From Geomonas silvestris (GTDB lineage: Bacteria > Desulfobacterota > Desulfuromonadia > Geobacterales > Geobacteraceae): DNA of 64,000 nt. Both the position numbers and the translations under genes were made by a program. Shown here in pieces: positions 37,254 through 44,580 of the stretch (position 1 is its first letter; each line of letters starts with the position of its first letter). The stretch lies in contig NZ_BLXX01000012.1 of NCBI RefSeq assembly GCF_014193515.1, positions 62,001-126,000 of the forward strand. The letters are read 5' to 3'. The notes under the pieces were generated by a model. The model was given only the letters and a program-made list of their open reading frames with translations, did no database searches and was not told the DNA's origin.

Positions 37254-38210
37254 TTACAGGTTTTGCGGGTTTTTTGGGGCCCGGAAATCGCCCCAGAGAT
37301 CGAAAATGCCCAGCGCCGCCACCGCCAGCGCCATGAAGGGCTGGAAGATCAGGAGCAGGACGACGATTAGACGGATAAAGACCGGAGCCTTGTAGCTGGC
37401 GAACAGGTGGCTCAGTACCGCGCACCCCTGCACGAGGTAGAGGGTGCCCAGCACGATCAGCACGTTGAGCGCGGCCAGGTGTACCTGGGTCTGCTCGACG
37501 AGCATCGCAAAGCCGGCCACGATCAAAAGCCAGATGAGCGGCTCCGGGTTTTTGTACTTTCTGAAGGCCCCCAGGTAGACCGGCAGCCTGTTGCGCGCCG
37601 CCACCTTGGAGACCAGCACCAGGTTCGCCATGGCGATCATGCCGAGCGCCACGGTAACCAGCGCCGGGTAGACCCTGACGATGAGCGTCCCGGCCTGGTG
37701 CATCGACTCGTTGAGCGCCTTGAGTTCCTGCCCAGCCACGCCGGCCTTCTCGTACATCTTGGCCGTCTGGCTGATGCTCGTTTCCACCCCCCGGACCACC
37801 TTGGCGTGCAGGTCGGAACCGGTCAGGTATCCGTACAGCCCGGCTGCGATGGCGATGCAGCACAGGTTTATGGCGACGGCATAGACGATGGAGCGGGCGC
37901 CCCCCCTGATCCGGATCAGGAATTCTGAGAGTGCCACGGCCATGATGCCGGCCTGCAAAAGGTAGATCACCGTCGAGGCCGGATCGGCCACCGCCGCAAG
38001 GAGCAGCGAACTGGCCACCACGATCGAGAGCCCGACCCAGCGCCCCTGCTTCAGGGCGTAGTAGATCCCGGGAGCGGCAGCGAAGCTGCCAGGGATCAGG
38101 CCGACGATCGGGAGCAGCAGAAACGCAAGAAAGAGCGCCGCCGAAGCGACGCTCCCCTTGATGACGTCCAGAATCCGCCCCTGCAACACAGGGTTGCCAG
38201 CGAGCGACAC
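37254..38210 (-). CDS. DUF2232 (YybS-like) membrane protein
   Basis: 318 residues with about eight hydrophobic segments spread over the whole length and a conserved final segment (GCAVLSHLFASYKAP ... FRLIVVLLLIFQP-type). Family members sit beside rpsR and rplI in many bacteria but have no assigned function. The start is 3 nt past rpsR and the end is 24 nt before rplI, so it is translated from the ribosomal-protein mRNA. Its position suggests expression tied to growth. Confidence 0.88.
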   Translation of the reverse strand: MSLAGNPVLQGRILDVIKGSVASAALFLAFLLLPIVGLIPGSFAAAPGIYYALKQGRWVGLSIVVASSLLLAAVADPASTVIYLLQAGIMAVALSEFLIRIRGGARSIVYAVAINLCCIAIAAGLYGYLTGSDLHAKVVRGVETSISQTAKMYEKAGVAGQELKALNESMHQAGTLIVRVYPALVTVALGMIAMANLVLVSKVAARNRLPVYLGAFRKYKNPEPLIWLLIVAGFAMLVEQTQVHLAALNVLIVLGTLYLVQGCAVLSHLFASYKAPVFIRLIVVLLLIFQPFMALAVAALGIFDLWGDFRAPKNPQNL

Positions 38211-38213
38211 AGA

Positions 38214-38495
38214 CTAGGCGCTTGCGTGGCTGCCCGCGATGGGGAGCAGCGCGATGTTCCTGGCGCGCTTGATCGCCTCGGTAATCTCCCTCTGGTGCTT
38301 GGAGCAGTTACCCGAGATGCGGCGCGGAATGATCTTGCCGCGCTCGGACACGAAGTAACGCAGAGTGCGGGGATCTTTGTAATCGATGCTCACCTGCTTG
38401 TCTGCGCAGAAGCGGCAGACTTTGCGGCGCTGAAACGGGCGTTTTTTGCGGGGGCCGCTGGTCGGCCTGCCCTGGGGTGCTCTTTCGTCAGCCAT
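38214..38495 (-). CDS. rpsR: 30S ribosomal protein S18
   Basis: 93 residues containing the S18 core [59 protein letters not shown]. It keeps zinc-ribbon-like cysteines (CxxC near 30 and a later Cys), as in C+ forms. It lies 3 nt after rpsF. Confidence 0.97.
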   Translation of the reverse strand: MADERAPQGRPTSGPRKKRPFQRRKVCRFCADKQVSIDYKDPRTLRYFVSERGKIIPRRISGNCSKHQREITEAIKRARNIALLPIAGSHASA

Positions 38496-38498
38496 TGC

Positions 38499-38900
38499 TT
38501 ATCCCTCCGTAGTAGTTTCGGCCGGAGCCGCGGTCACTTCTGCGGTCGCCTCAGCGGCTTCCTCGGTCCCTTCCTCGGCAGCCTTCACCGGAGCGGCGGC
38601 GGGTGCCACGACTTCGGTTTCCAGCTTGACGCTCTGGTAACGGATGACCTTGTCGTCCAGACGCAGACGGCGCTCCAGTTCGGCGATCAGTGCGGAGTCG
38701 CCGTCGAAGCGGAGGTAGAAGTAACGGCCACGGGGGTTCTTGTTGATCGGGTAAGCCAGCTTCCTGACGCCCCAGTCCTCGAGCCTCTTGAAATCGCCGT
38801 TCATGCTGGCGATGATTTCCTGAACCTTGGTGGAGAGCCCTTTCAGCTCTTCGTCACCGAGGTCCGGCTGGACGATGTAGATCGTCTCGTACATCCTCAT
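38499..38900 (-). CDS. rpsF: 30S ribosomal protein S6
   Basis: 133 residues. The first 95 or so are the S6 ferredoxin-like fold (MRMYETIYIVQPDLGDEELKG ... WGVRKLAYPINKNPRGRYFYLRFD). The last 35 are an Ala/Glu/Thr-rich disordered tail, longer than in E. coli. Ribosome site aggagg. First gene of the unit. Confidence 0.97.
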   Translation of the reverse strand: MRMYETIYIVQPDLGDEELKGLSTKVQEIIASMNGDFKRLEDWGVRKLAYPINKNPRGRYFYLRFDGDSALIAELERRLRLDDKVIRYQSVKLETEVVAPAAAPVKAAEEGTEEAAEATAEVTAAPAETTTEG

Positions 38901-38987
38901 GGTAATGCCTCCTCACGGTTATTGAGCCCCGGGTCCGGCCCGGAGCAAGGAGATACGGCAGGCTATGCCGTTCTGGTGGAACCACGT

Positions 38988-39016
38988 TTTTTACTACAGA
39001 TGCTGCAAGTTGACAA
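38988..39016 (-). promoter_or_regulatory. Candidate promoter of the rpsF unit
   Basis: ttgtca (39016-39011), a 17-bp spacer and taaaaa (38993-38988). The -10 is poor, so this is tentative. The leader of about 80 nt could hold an S6:S18 regulatory structure, but I could not recognise its conserved bases. Confidence 0.4.
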
Positions 39017-39170
39017 GGAAAAACAGCACGGGCGGCGAAAAGCAGGGTTGATTCTCAAGTTGGCGGCCAAAATGTCAGAGCTGCCGCCCCCCTCACCTTA
39101 CCTTCTCCCAGAGGGCGAGGGGAAGTTGGCCTTCCAACCCTTGCCCCCCGTGCCCCTGATCCCCAGCCCC

Positions 39171-39192
39171 TAACTTAGAACTTAGAACTTAG
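39171..39192. repeat. Heptamer tract acttaga
   Basis: Three consecutive acttaga-type units directly downstream of the ychF stop. Confidence 0.55.
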
Positions 39193-39195
39193 CTT

Positions 39196-40290
39196 CTACA
39201 CATTGAACCTGAAGTGCATGACGTCGCCGTCCTGCACCACGTACTCTTTCCCTTCCAGGCGCATCAGCCCCTTTTCCTTGGCACCCGATTCGCCGCCTGC
39301 TGCGATGTAGTCCTCGTAGGCGATGACCTCGGCGCGGATAAACCCCTTCTCGAAGTCGGAGTGGATCACGCCGGCCGCACCGGGGGCCTTGGTCCCCTTG
39401 GTGATGGTCCAGGCGCGCACTTCCTTCACGCCTGCGGTGAAGTAGGTGATGAGGCCCAAAAGCTCGTAGCCGGAGCGGATCAGGCGGTCCAGGCCGGACT
39501 CGGCAAGCCCCATCTCCTGCAGGAAGGCCTGCTTCTCCTCCCCCTCGAGCTCCGAGATCTCGGCTTCGATGGAGCCGCAGATAAAGACCACGCCGTTACC
39601 CTCGCGGGTCGCCAACTGGCGCACTTCCTCGACATACGGGTGCTTCCCGTCCAGGTCGTCCTCGGCCACGTTGGCGACGTAGAGCACCGGCTTTGCGGTC
39701 ATAAGGTGCATGTCGCGCAGGATCAGCCGCTCGTCCTCGTTCTCGGCCAGGTCCCGGGGCGAGAGCCCTTTCTCCAGGGTCGCCTTAACCTTGAGGCAGA
39801 ACTCTACGTCCTCCTTGGCCTTCTTGTCGCCGCTTCTGGCCTGTTTCTCGGTGCGCTGCAGACGTTTCTCGACCGTGTCGAGGTCGGCCAGGGCAAGTTC
39901 GGTCTGGATCACCTCGATGTCGCGCACCGGGGAGACGCTGCCGCTTACGTGCACCACGTTCTCATTCTCGAAGCAGCGCACCACGTGCAGGATGGCATCT
40001 ACCGAGCGGATGTGCCCGAGGAACTTGTTCCCCAGACCCTCGCCCTGGCTCGCACCCTTCACCAGCCCCGCGATGTCCAGAAACTCGATGGTGGTGGGGA
40101 GGATGCGCTCGGGATGTACGATCTCGGCGAGCTTATCCATGCGCGGGTCCGGCACCGAGACGATCCCGACGTTGGGATCGATGGTGCAGAACGGGTAGTT
40201 GGCGGACTCGGCACCGGCCGAGGTGAGCGCGTTGAAGATGGTGGACTTGCCGACGTTGGGAAGACCGACGATGCCGCAGTTGAAACCCAT
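39196..40290 (-). CDS. ychF: YchF/OLA1-family redox-regulated ATPase
   Basis: An Obg-related P-loop protein that prefers ATP, linked to ribosome and stress functions. The 364 residues show [15 protein letters not shown] (P-loop), [20 protein letters not shown] (switch), the YchF-specific NxxE-type replacement of NKxD, and a C-terminal TGS domain ([35 protein letters not shown]). Its ribosome site gaggt lies inside the flanking heptamer tract. It follows pth. Confidence 0.95.
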   Translation of the reverse strand: MGFNCGIVGLPNVGKSTIFNALTSAGAESANYPFCTIDPNVGIVSVPDPRMDKLAEIVHPERILPTTIEFLDIAGLVKGASQGEGLGNKFLGHIRSVDAILHVVRCFENENVVHVSGSVSPVRDIEVIQTELALADLDTVEKRLQRTEKQARSGDKKAKEDVEFCLKVKATLEKGLSPRDLAENEDERLILRDMHLMTAKPVLYVANVAEDDLDGKHPYVEEVRQLATREGNGVVFICGSIEAEISELEGEEKQAFLQEMGLAESGLDRLIRSGYELLGLITYFTAGVKEVRAWTITKGTKAPGAAGVIHSDFEKGFIRAEVIAYEDYIAAGGESGAKEKGLMRLEGKEYVVQDGDVMHFRFNV

Positions 40291-40297
40291 AATTTAC

Positions 40298-40494
40298 CTC
40301 AATTGACAATTGACGATGGACAATTGACAATGCGTGAAACTCCAATCGCCAATAGTTACATGCAATGGAGTGGTTGTGAACATGTAAGTTGCATACTCCA
40401 AAGATACTGCCGCAATACTCATAAGCAGTGCCTCAGGCTTTCGTTGTCAATTGCCAATTGTCAACTATCAATTGCCTCTCGTCGTCAATTGAGC
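40298..40494. repeat. Inverted pair of CAATTGA-type heptamer tracts at the pth/ychF junction
   Basis: The left arm (about 40301-40332) has four near-perfect caattga units; the right arm (about 40440-40494) is inverted. About 105 bp lies between. The right arm overlaps the pth stop: its last codons and TGA are the repeat word ctcaattga. The left arm supplies the ychF ribosome site. Confidence 0.8.
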
Positions 40495-41060
40495 TTCTTA
40501 CTGTGATGAATACTCATCGCCTTGGGAAGCCCCTCCCTGAGAAGCATCTCCATGGCGTCGATCACCCCGTCCAAGACGTTCAGGAGCGAATCCGTCTCCT
40601 CCTTGAAGAAGTTGGACAGGACGTAGTTGGAGACGTCGCCGTGCACCGGCCGGCCGATCCCCATGCGCACCCGAAGGTACTCCTTATTCCCCAACTCCTG
40701 ATCGATGGAGCGTAGGCCGTTGTGCCCGCCGTGACCGCCGCCCAGCTTGAGCCGGACGCTCCCGTACGGGATGTCGAGATCGTCGTGAATGACAATGAGA
40801 TCGGCAGGGGTGAGCTTGTAGAAGCGGAGCGCCTCGGCCACCGAGCGCCCGGAGAGGTTCATGAAGGTCTGCGGCTTGAGGAGGATCACCCGCTCCCCCG
40901 CCCAGTTCCCGTCGCCAGAAAGCCCGGAGAAGGCTTTCTTGGTGACGGAGATACCGGTCTGGCGGGAAAGACGGTCTAAAACCATGAAACCCGCGTTGTG
41001 GCGGGTCCATGAGTACTGTGGCCCGGGGTTGCCGAGCCCTACGATAAGTTTTGCTGCCAT
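40485..41060 (-). CDS. pth: Peptidyl-tRNA hydrolase
   Basis: Recycles tRNA from stalled peptidyl-tRNA. The 191-residue protein has the catalytic His in SWTRHNAGFMVLD near 20 and the other signature segments KPQTFMNLSG, VIHDDLDIPYG and GGGHGGHNGLRSI (with the second conserved His). It is 11 nt after rplY. Its C-terminal residues are encoded by an intergenic heptamer tract, so the end may have been replaced or extended. Confidence 0.96.
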   Translation of the reverse strand: MAAKLIVGLGNPGPQYSWTRHNAGFMVLDRLSRQTGISVTKKAFSGLSGDGNWAGERVILLKPQTFMNLSGRSVAEALRFYKLTPADLIVIHDDLDIPYGSVRLKLGGGHGGHNGLRSIDQELGNKEYLRVRMGIGRPVHGDVSNYVLSNFFKEETDSLLNVLDGVIDAMEMLLREGLPKAMSIHHSKKLN

Positions 41061-41071
41061 GAGCTACCTGA

Positions 41072-41659
41072 TTAGACCGCGGCTTCCTCAGCCTCGCCAC
41101 CTTTGCGGCCCAGGATGCTGACCACCGGCGCGTTCTGGTCGTTGAGGATGACGGTGCCAACCGGAGCAGCCACGTCGGAAACGTGCAGGGTCTGGCCGAC
41201 CAGCAGTTCGGTCACGTCGACCTTGATGGCCTCGGGGATGTGCACCGGCAGACACTCGACTTCCACCTCGTGCAGGGCGAAATCGAGGAAACCGCCGGCC
41301 TTCACGCCTGCGGAGGTACCGGTGAGACGCAGCTGAACGTGAACCTTCACCTTGTCTGCCAGGTTGACCCTGTGCAGGTCGACGTGGCGCGGGTTCCCTT
41401 TCAGGGAATCGACGAGCAGGTCGGACACGATGACGTTGGAGCCGTTCAGCTCGCCAGCGCCGTTGATGGTCAGGATGTGGTTACGGCCACCTACGCCGGC
41501 GATGGCTTCGGTAAGCTCTTTCTCGTTCAAGGAAACAGCGACGGGCTCGATACCCTTGCCGTAGACAACGGCCGGAACGCGGCCGGCTGCCCTCAGGCGG
41601 CGGCAGATCCCTTTACCGGTTTGTTCTCTCAGTTCAACGTTCAATACCTGCTTACTCAT
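41072..41659 (-). CDS. rplY: 50S ribosomal protein L25 / general stress protein Ctc
   Basis: 195 residues: an N-terminal 5S-rRNA-binding L25 domain (about 5-95, [28 protein letters not shown]) and a C-terminal CTC beta domain (about 100-185), the long TL5/CTC type. The C-terminal tail is acidic and Ala-rich. It lies between prs and pth, as in many bacteria. Confidence 0.96.
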   Translation of the reverse strand: MSKQVLNVELREQTGKGICRRLRAAGRVPAVVYGKGIEPVAVSLNEKELTEAIAGVGGRNHILTINGAGELNGSNVIVSDLLVDSLKGNPRHVDLHRVNLADKVKVHVQLRLTGTSAGVKAGGFLDFALHEVEVECLPVHIPEAIKVDVTELLVGQTLHVSDVAAPVGTVILNDQNAPVVSILGRKGGEAEEAAV

Positions 41660-41726
41660 ACATCCTCCGATGTCAACTTTGATAGGTGCGATTCACTATG
41701 TAGATGAAGCTTGTCGCTAGAAATTG

Positions 41727-42680
41727 TTATACGAAAAGGGAGCTGACCGACTCGTCCTCGTGGATGCGGCGGATCGCCTCACCCAGCAGTTCGGCAACCG
41801 AGAGGACCCGGATCTTCTCGGTCGCCTCGGCCCTGTCGCCCAGCGGGATGGTGTCGGTGATGACCACCTTTTCGATGACCGAGTTGTTGATCCGGTCGAT
41901 GGCCGGGCCGGAGAGGACGCCGTGGGTCGCACAGGCGTACACGTTGGCGGCACCGTGGTCCTTGAGGGCCTGGGCGGCCTGGGTCAGGGTCCCGGCGGTG
42001 TCGATCATGTCGTCCAGGATGATCGCCGACTTCCCTTTCACGTCACCGATGAGGTGCATCACCTCGGCGACGTTGGGGCCGGAGCGGCGTTTGTCGATCA
42101 CGGCCAGCGAGCAGCCGAGCCTCTTCGCGAAGGCGCGGGCGCGCTCGGTACCGCCGGCATCCGGGGTGACCATGACCAGGTTCTCCAGGCTGTCGGCGAA
42201 GCGGGTCTTCAGGTGGGCCAAAAGGACCGGAGCGGCGTAGAGGTTGTCCACCGGGATGTTGAAGAAGCCCTGGATCTGGCCGGCATGCAGGTCGACGGTC
42301 ACCACGCGGTCGGCGCCGGCGGTGGTGATCAGGTCGGCGACCAGTTTCGAGCTGATCGGGGTGCGCGGTGCGGCCTTGCGGTCCTGGCGGGCGTAGCCGT
42401 AGTAGGGCATGACTGCGGTGATGGTCGCTGCCGAGGCGCGTTTCAGCGCGTCGATCATGATGAGCAACTCCATCAGGTGGTTGTTGGTCGGCGCGCAGGT
42501 TGCCTGCACCACGTAGATGTCGCGGCCGCGCACGTTCTCGCCGATTTCCACCATGATCTCGCCGTCGGAGAAGGTCTTCACCTTTGCCTTACCGAGAGGA
42601 ACCTGCAGGAAGCCGCAGATCTTTTCTGCCAGAACCGGATTGGAATTGCCACTAAACACTCTGATCTTATTTTCCATCAA
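41727..42680 (-). CDS. prs: Ribose-phosphate pyrophosphokinase
   Basis: Makes PRPP for nucleotide, His and Trp synthesis. The 317-residue class I enzyme has the flexible-loop region YARQDRK, the [11 protein letters not shown] segment, the PRPP-binding loop [18 protein letters not shown] and the [10 protein letters not shown] loop (about 218-227). It is first in prs-rplY-pth-ychF. Confidence 0.97.
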   Translation of the reverse strand: MMENKIRVFSGNSNPVLAEKICGFLQVPLGKAKVKTFSDGEIMVEIGENVRGRDIYVVQATCAPTNNHLMELLIMIDALKRASAATITAVMPYYGYARQDRKAAPRTPISSKLVADLITTAGADRVVTVDLHAGQIQGFFNIPVDNLYAAPVLLAHLKTRFADSLENLVMVTPDAGGTERARAFAKRLGCSLAVIDKRRSGPNVAEVMHLIGDVKGKSAIILDDMIDTAGTLTQAAQALKDHGAANVYACATHGVLSGPAIDRINNSVIEKVVITDTIPLGDRAEATEKIRVLSVAELLGEAIRRIHEDESVSSLFV

Positions 42681-42771
42681 CTTCCGGCCCTCTTTTTTTT
42701 CTCGTGTAATTGCATCGGAATGCCCTGCAGCGCCTGCCGCTGAGGCAGACGCCGGACCCTCGAAACGCTAT

Positions 42772-42800
42772 TTAATACAATAGTTGAGGTTTGAAGTCAA
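42772..42800 (-). promoter_or_regulatory. Promoter of the prs unit
   Basis: ttgact (42800-42795), a 17-bp spacer and tattaa (42777-42772). The start would be near 42765, 85 nt before prs. The neighbouring 42801-43139 is GC-rich and I see no supported gene in it; in particular no tRNA-Gln or ispE, which often precede prs in relatives. Confidence 0.75.
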
Positions 42801-43139
42801 CCGTAAAAGCAGCTGCCGCGGGCCGAGAAGCGTAGACGTGGAGCGCCGCGCACCATCCCTCTGCTTCCCGGGGGAAGCGGGAGCAGCTCGCTCGGCTCTA
42901 CCGGAAGCGGCCGGCCGCGGTTCGCGGGGAGGCGGGCGCGGCCTGAGGACAGGAAAAGCCGGGAGGATCAGCGAGCACCTAGTTAGTGGAGCTCGCCGCG
43001 GCAGCGCCCCTCGCCCATCGCCTCTCGAGGTCGGCATTGCTGCCGGTAAGCGAAGCACGGGCAAAAGTGCTTCAGTTTGTCCGGCGCGCTGTCGATGAGT
43101 GCCAGTGCCGTCTATCACTCGGACCTAGGGAGGCAAACC

Positions 43140-43496
43140 ATGGAGCACCGGCGGTTCCACCGGATCAAATTCGCAGCACCGGGCGAGCTGCGCCACCAGG
43201 GGGTCAGCTACCACATCCGGTTGGAGAACATCTCCATGCGCGGAGCCCTTTTGAGCTCCCACGAGTGCATTATGATCCCCGAAGACGACTGTGCCACCCT
43301 GGGCATCCAGCTCGACGCAGAAGACGCCGTATTGACGATGGAGGTGCGGGTGGTGCACGCCTTCTTCTCGATGGTCGGCGTGGAGTTCGTCCAGATCGAC
43401 GAGCGCGCCGAGGAGCTGCTCTTCCGGCTGCTCAAGCGCATCACCACCGAGCCCGCCAAACTCGAGAAAGAGTGGCAGGAGCTCCATGCCCGGTAG
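43140..43496 (+). CDS. PilZ-domain protein
   Basis: 118 residues forming a single PilZ domain. It has the c-di-GMP-binding arginine motif RRFHRIKF (RxxxR) at about 4-11 and the ENISMRGALL segment (D/N-x-S-x-x-G) near 30-39, so it should bind c-di-GMP. ATG 43140 is preceded by agggagg; an ATG at 43077 is in frame but has no support. There are no other domains, so it probably acts by contact with a partner in motility, biofilm or secretion control. Confidence 0.88.
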   Translation: MEHRRFHRIKFAAPGELRHQGVSYHIRLENISMRGALLSSHECIMIPEDDCATLGIQLDAEDAVLTMEVRVVHAFFSMVGVEFVQIDERAEELLFRLLKRITTEPAKLEKEWQELHAR

Positions 43497-43987
43497 GCGG
43501 AGCTCGCCTAATCCAGTTGCAGCAGCTCCCCCGCCCGGTCCACTTGACCCGCGGCTAAACCTCGGTAACCTCTTCCCGTCCTCAAGCGGCAGCGGCACCT
43601 TCGCCCTCCCCTGCCCCTCCGCCACAGCCGCACCCCAGCTCACCCCTGTCGCACTGATTCCTTCACGAACCGCAGATTCCCCGATTAACGGCTTACCACA
43701 CCTGACAGTGGACAATTGTAAACACGCAGTATAATCAACAGATATGCGCCGCCTTGTCGGTGAAATTCTTTCATCCCCAGAATCAGTGAGCACCGGTACC
43801 CGGCACAGCCGCCTGCTGGTGTTGTCACGCGAAATCAGCAGTTTACGTATACACTATATGCGAGATATGCAATAATATTAAAATACTTGATCTCCTTAGA
43901 CTATTAGATTATATTTAACCTCCGATAGTGTGGCGCCCTAAGTCCGACTCACAACCACTGACACTGCCAGTAAGGGAGAGTGGAGCC

Positions 43988-44206
43988 ATGAAGAAGAAGT
44001 ATTTTTGCCCGATCTGTGGGAACAGTGAACTGACCAACATGTTCATCACCACTCCGAAGGGAAAAAGCATGTCTCTGCACCTCTCTTCGCAGGCCGCCAT
44101 CCGCAAGGCATCCGGCCAAGTCTGCTGCATCGTCTGCCAGCAGACCTGGAACATGGACGATTTCCAGAAAGCGCGCGAGGAACAGGCCCCACGCACCTCT
44201 CCCTGA
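43988..44206 (+). CDS. Small zinc-ribbon-like protein
   Basis: 72 residues. CPICGN at 7-12 and CCIVCQQTW near 46-54 form two CxxC knuckles, the pattern of a zinc ribbon. The rest is basic and polar. ATG 43988 follows gggagagtggagcc. The upstream 100 bp is unusually AT-rich, as expected for a promoter. No family recognised; nucleic-acid or protein binding is possible. Confidence 0.75.
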   Translation: MKKKYFCPICGNSELTNMFITTPKGKSMSLHLSSQAAIRKASGQVCCIVCQQTWNMDDFQKAREEQAPRTSP

Positions 44207-44368
44207 CCTTTAGCTGACGCTCGGATCCGCCTCCCTCTCGGAACTGACGAGACAGCCCCAGGCTAAGCATCCGGACCCAGCTATATATTCAAAAATCACT
44301 ATAGATTCTGTTACGCCGGTTTGCTAGAATGAGGAGGTGGAAGAAAGGACGAAAACGGAGGTAACAAC

Positions 44369-44491
44369 ATGTACACCACGCTCTGCGCGAAATGCCACGG
44401 CAAAGGCAAAGTCCTCACGAAATCCCGCCAGACAGGTTACGAGGAGATCGAGGTTCCCTGCAGCATGTGCAAGGGATCGGGACGTAAATAA
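44369..44491 (+). CDS. 40-residue protein with two DnaJ-type CxxCxGxG zinc motifs
   Basis: A complete short gene: ATG 44369, TAA 44489-44491, ribosome site ggaggt 7 nt upstream. The protein has CAKCHGKGKV and CSMCKGSGRK, two CxxCxGxG repeats like half of the DnaJ cysteine-rich zinc domain, separated by a basic linker. Single-domain proteins of this kind may assist folding or metal handling. The own terminator just after it supports a real transcript. Confidence 0.8.
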   Translation: MYTTLCAKCHGKGKVLTKSRQTGYEEIEVPCSMCKGSGRK

Positions 44492-44527
44492 GCCGTGACA
44501 GGCTCGACCTACATATCAGGATAAAAA

Positions 44528-44562
44528 ACAAAAACCCCTGCCTTTGGACAGGGGTTTTTTTG
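44528..44562. terminator. Bidirectional terminator between convergent genes
   Basis: aaaacccctg / caggggtttt with an 8-nt loop and long A and T flanks. It serves the 40-residue gene on the plus strand and the large fusion gene on the minus strand. Confidence 0.88.
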
Positions 44563-44580
44563 TTGCCGCCGGGACGGGTT

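Noticed and set aside
42784-43098. 104-codon plus-strand frame between prs and the PilZ gene
   Set aside because: It overlaps the prs promoter, is extremely Gly/Arg/Ser-rich, lacks a ribosome site and shows no recognisable motif.
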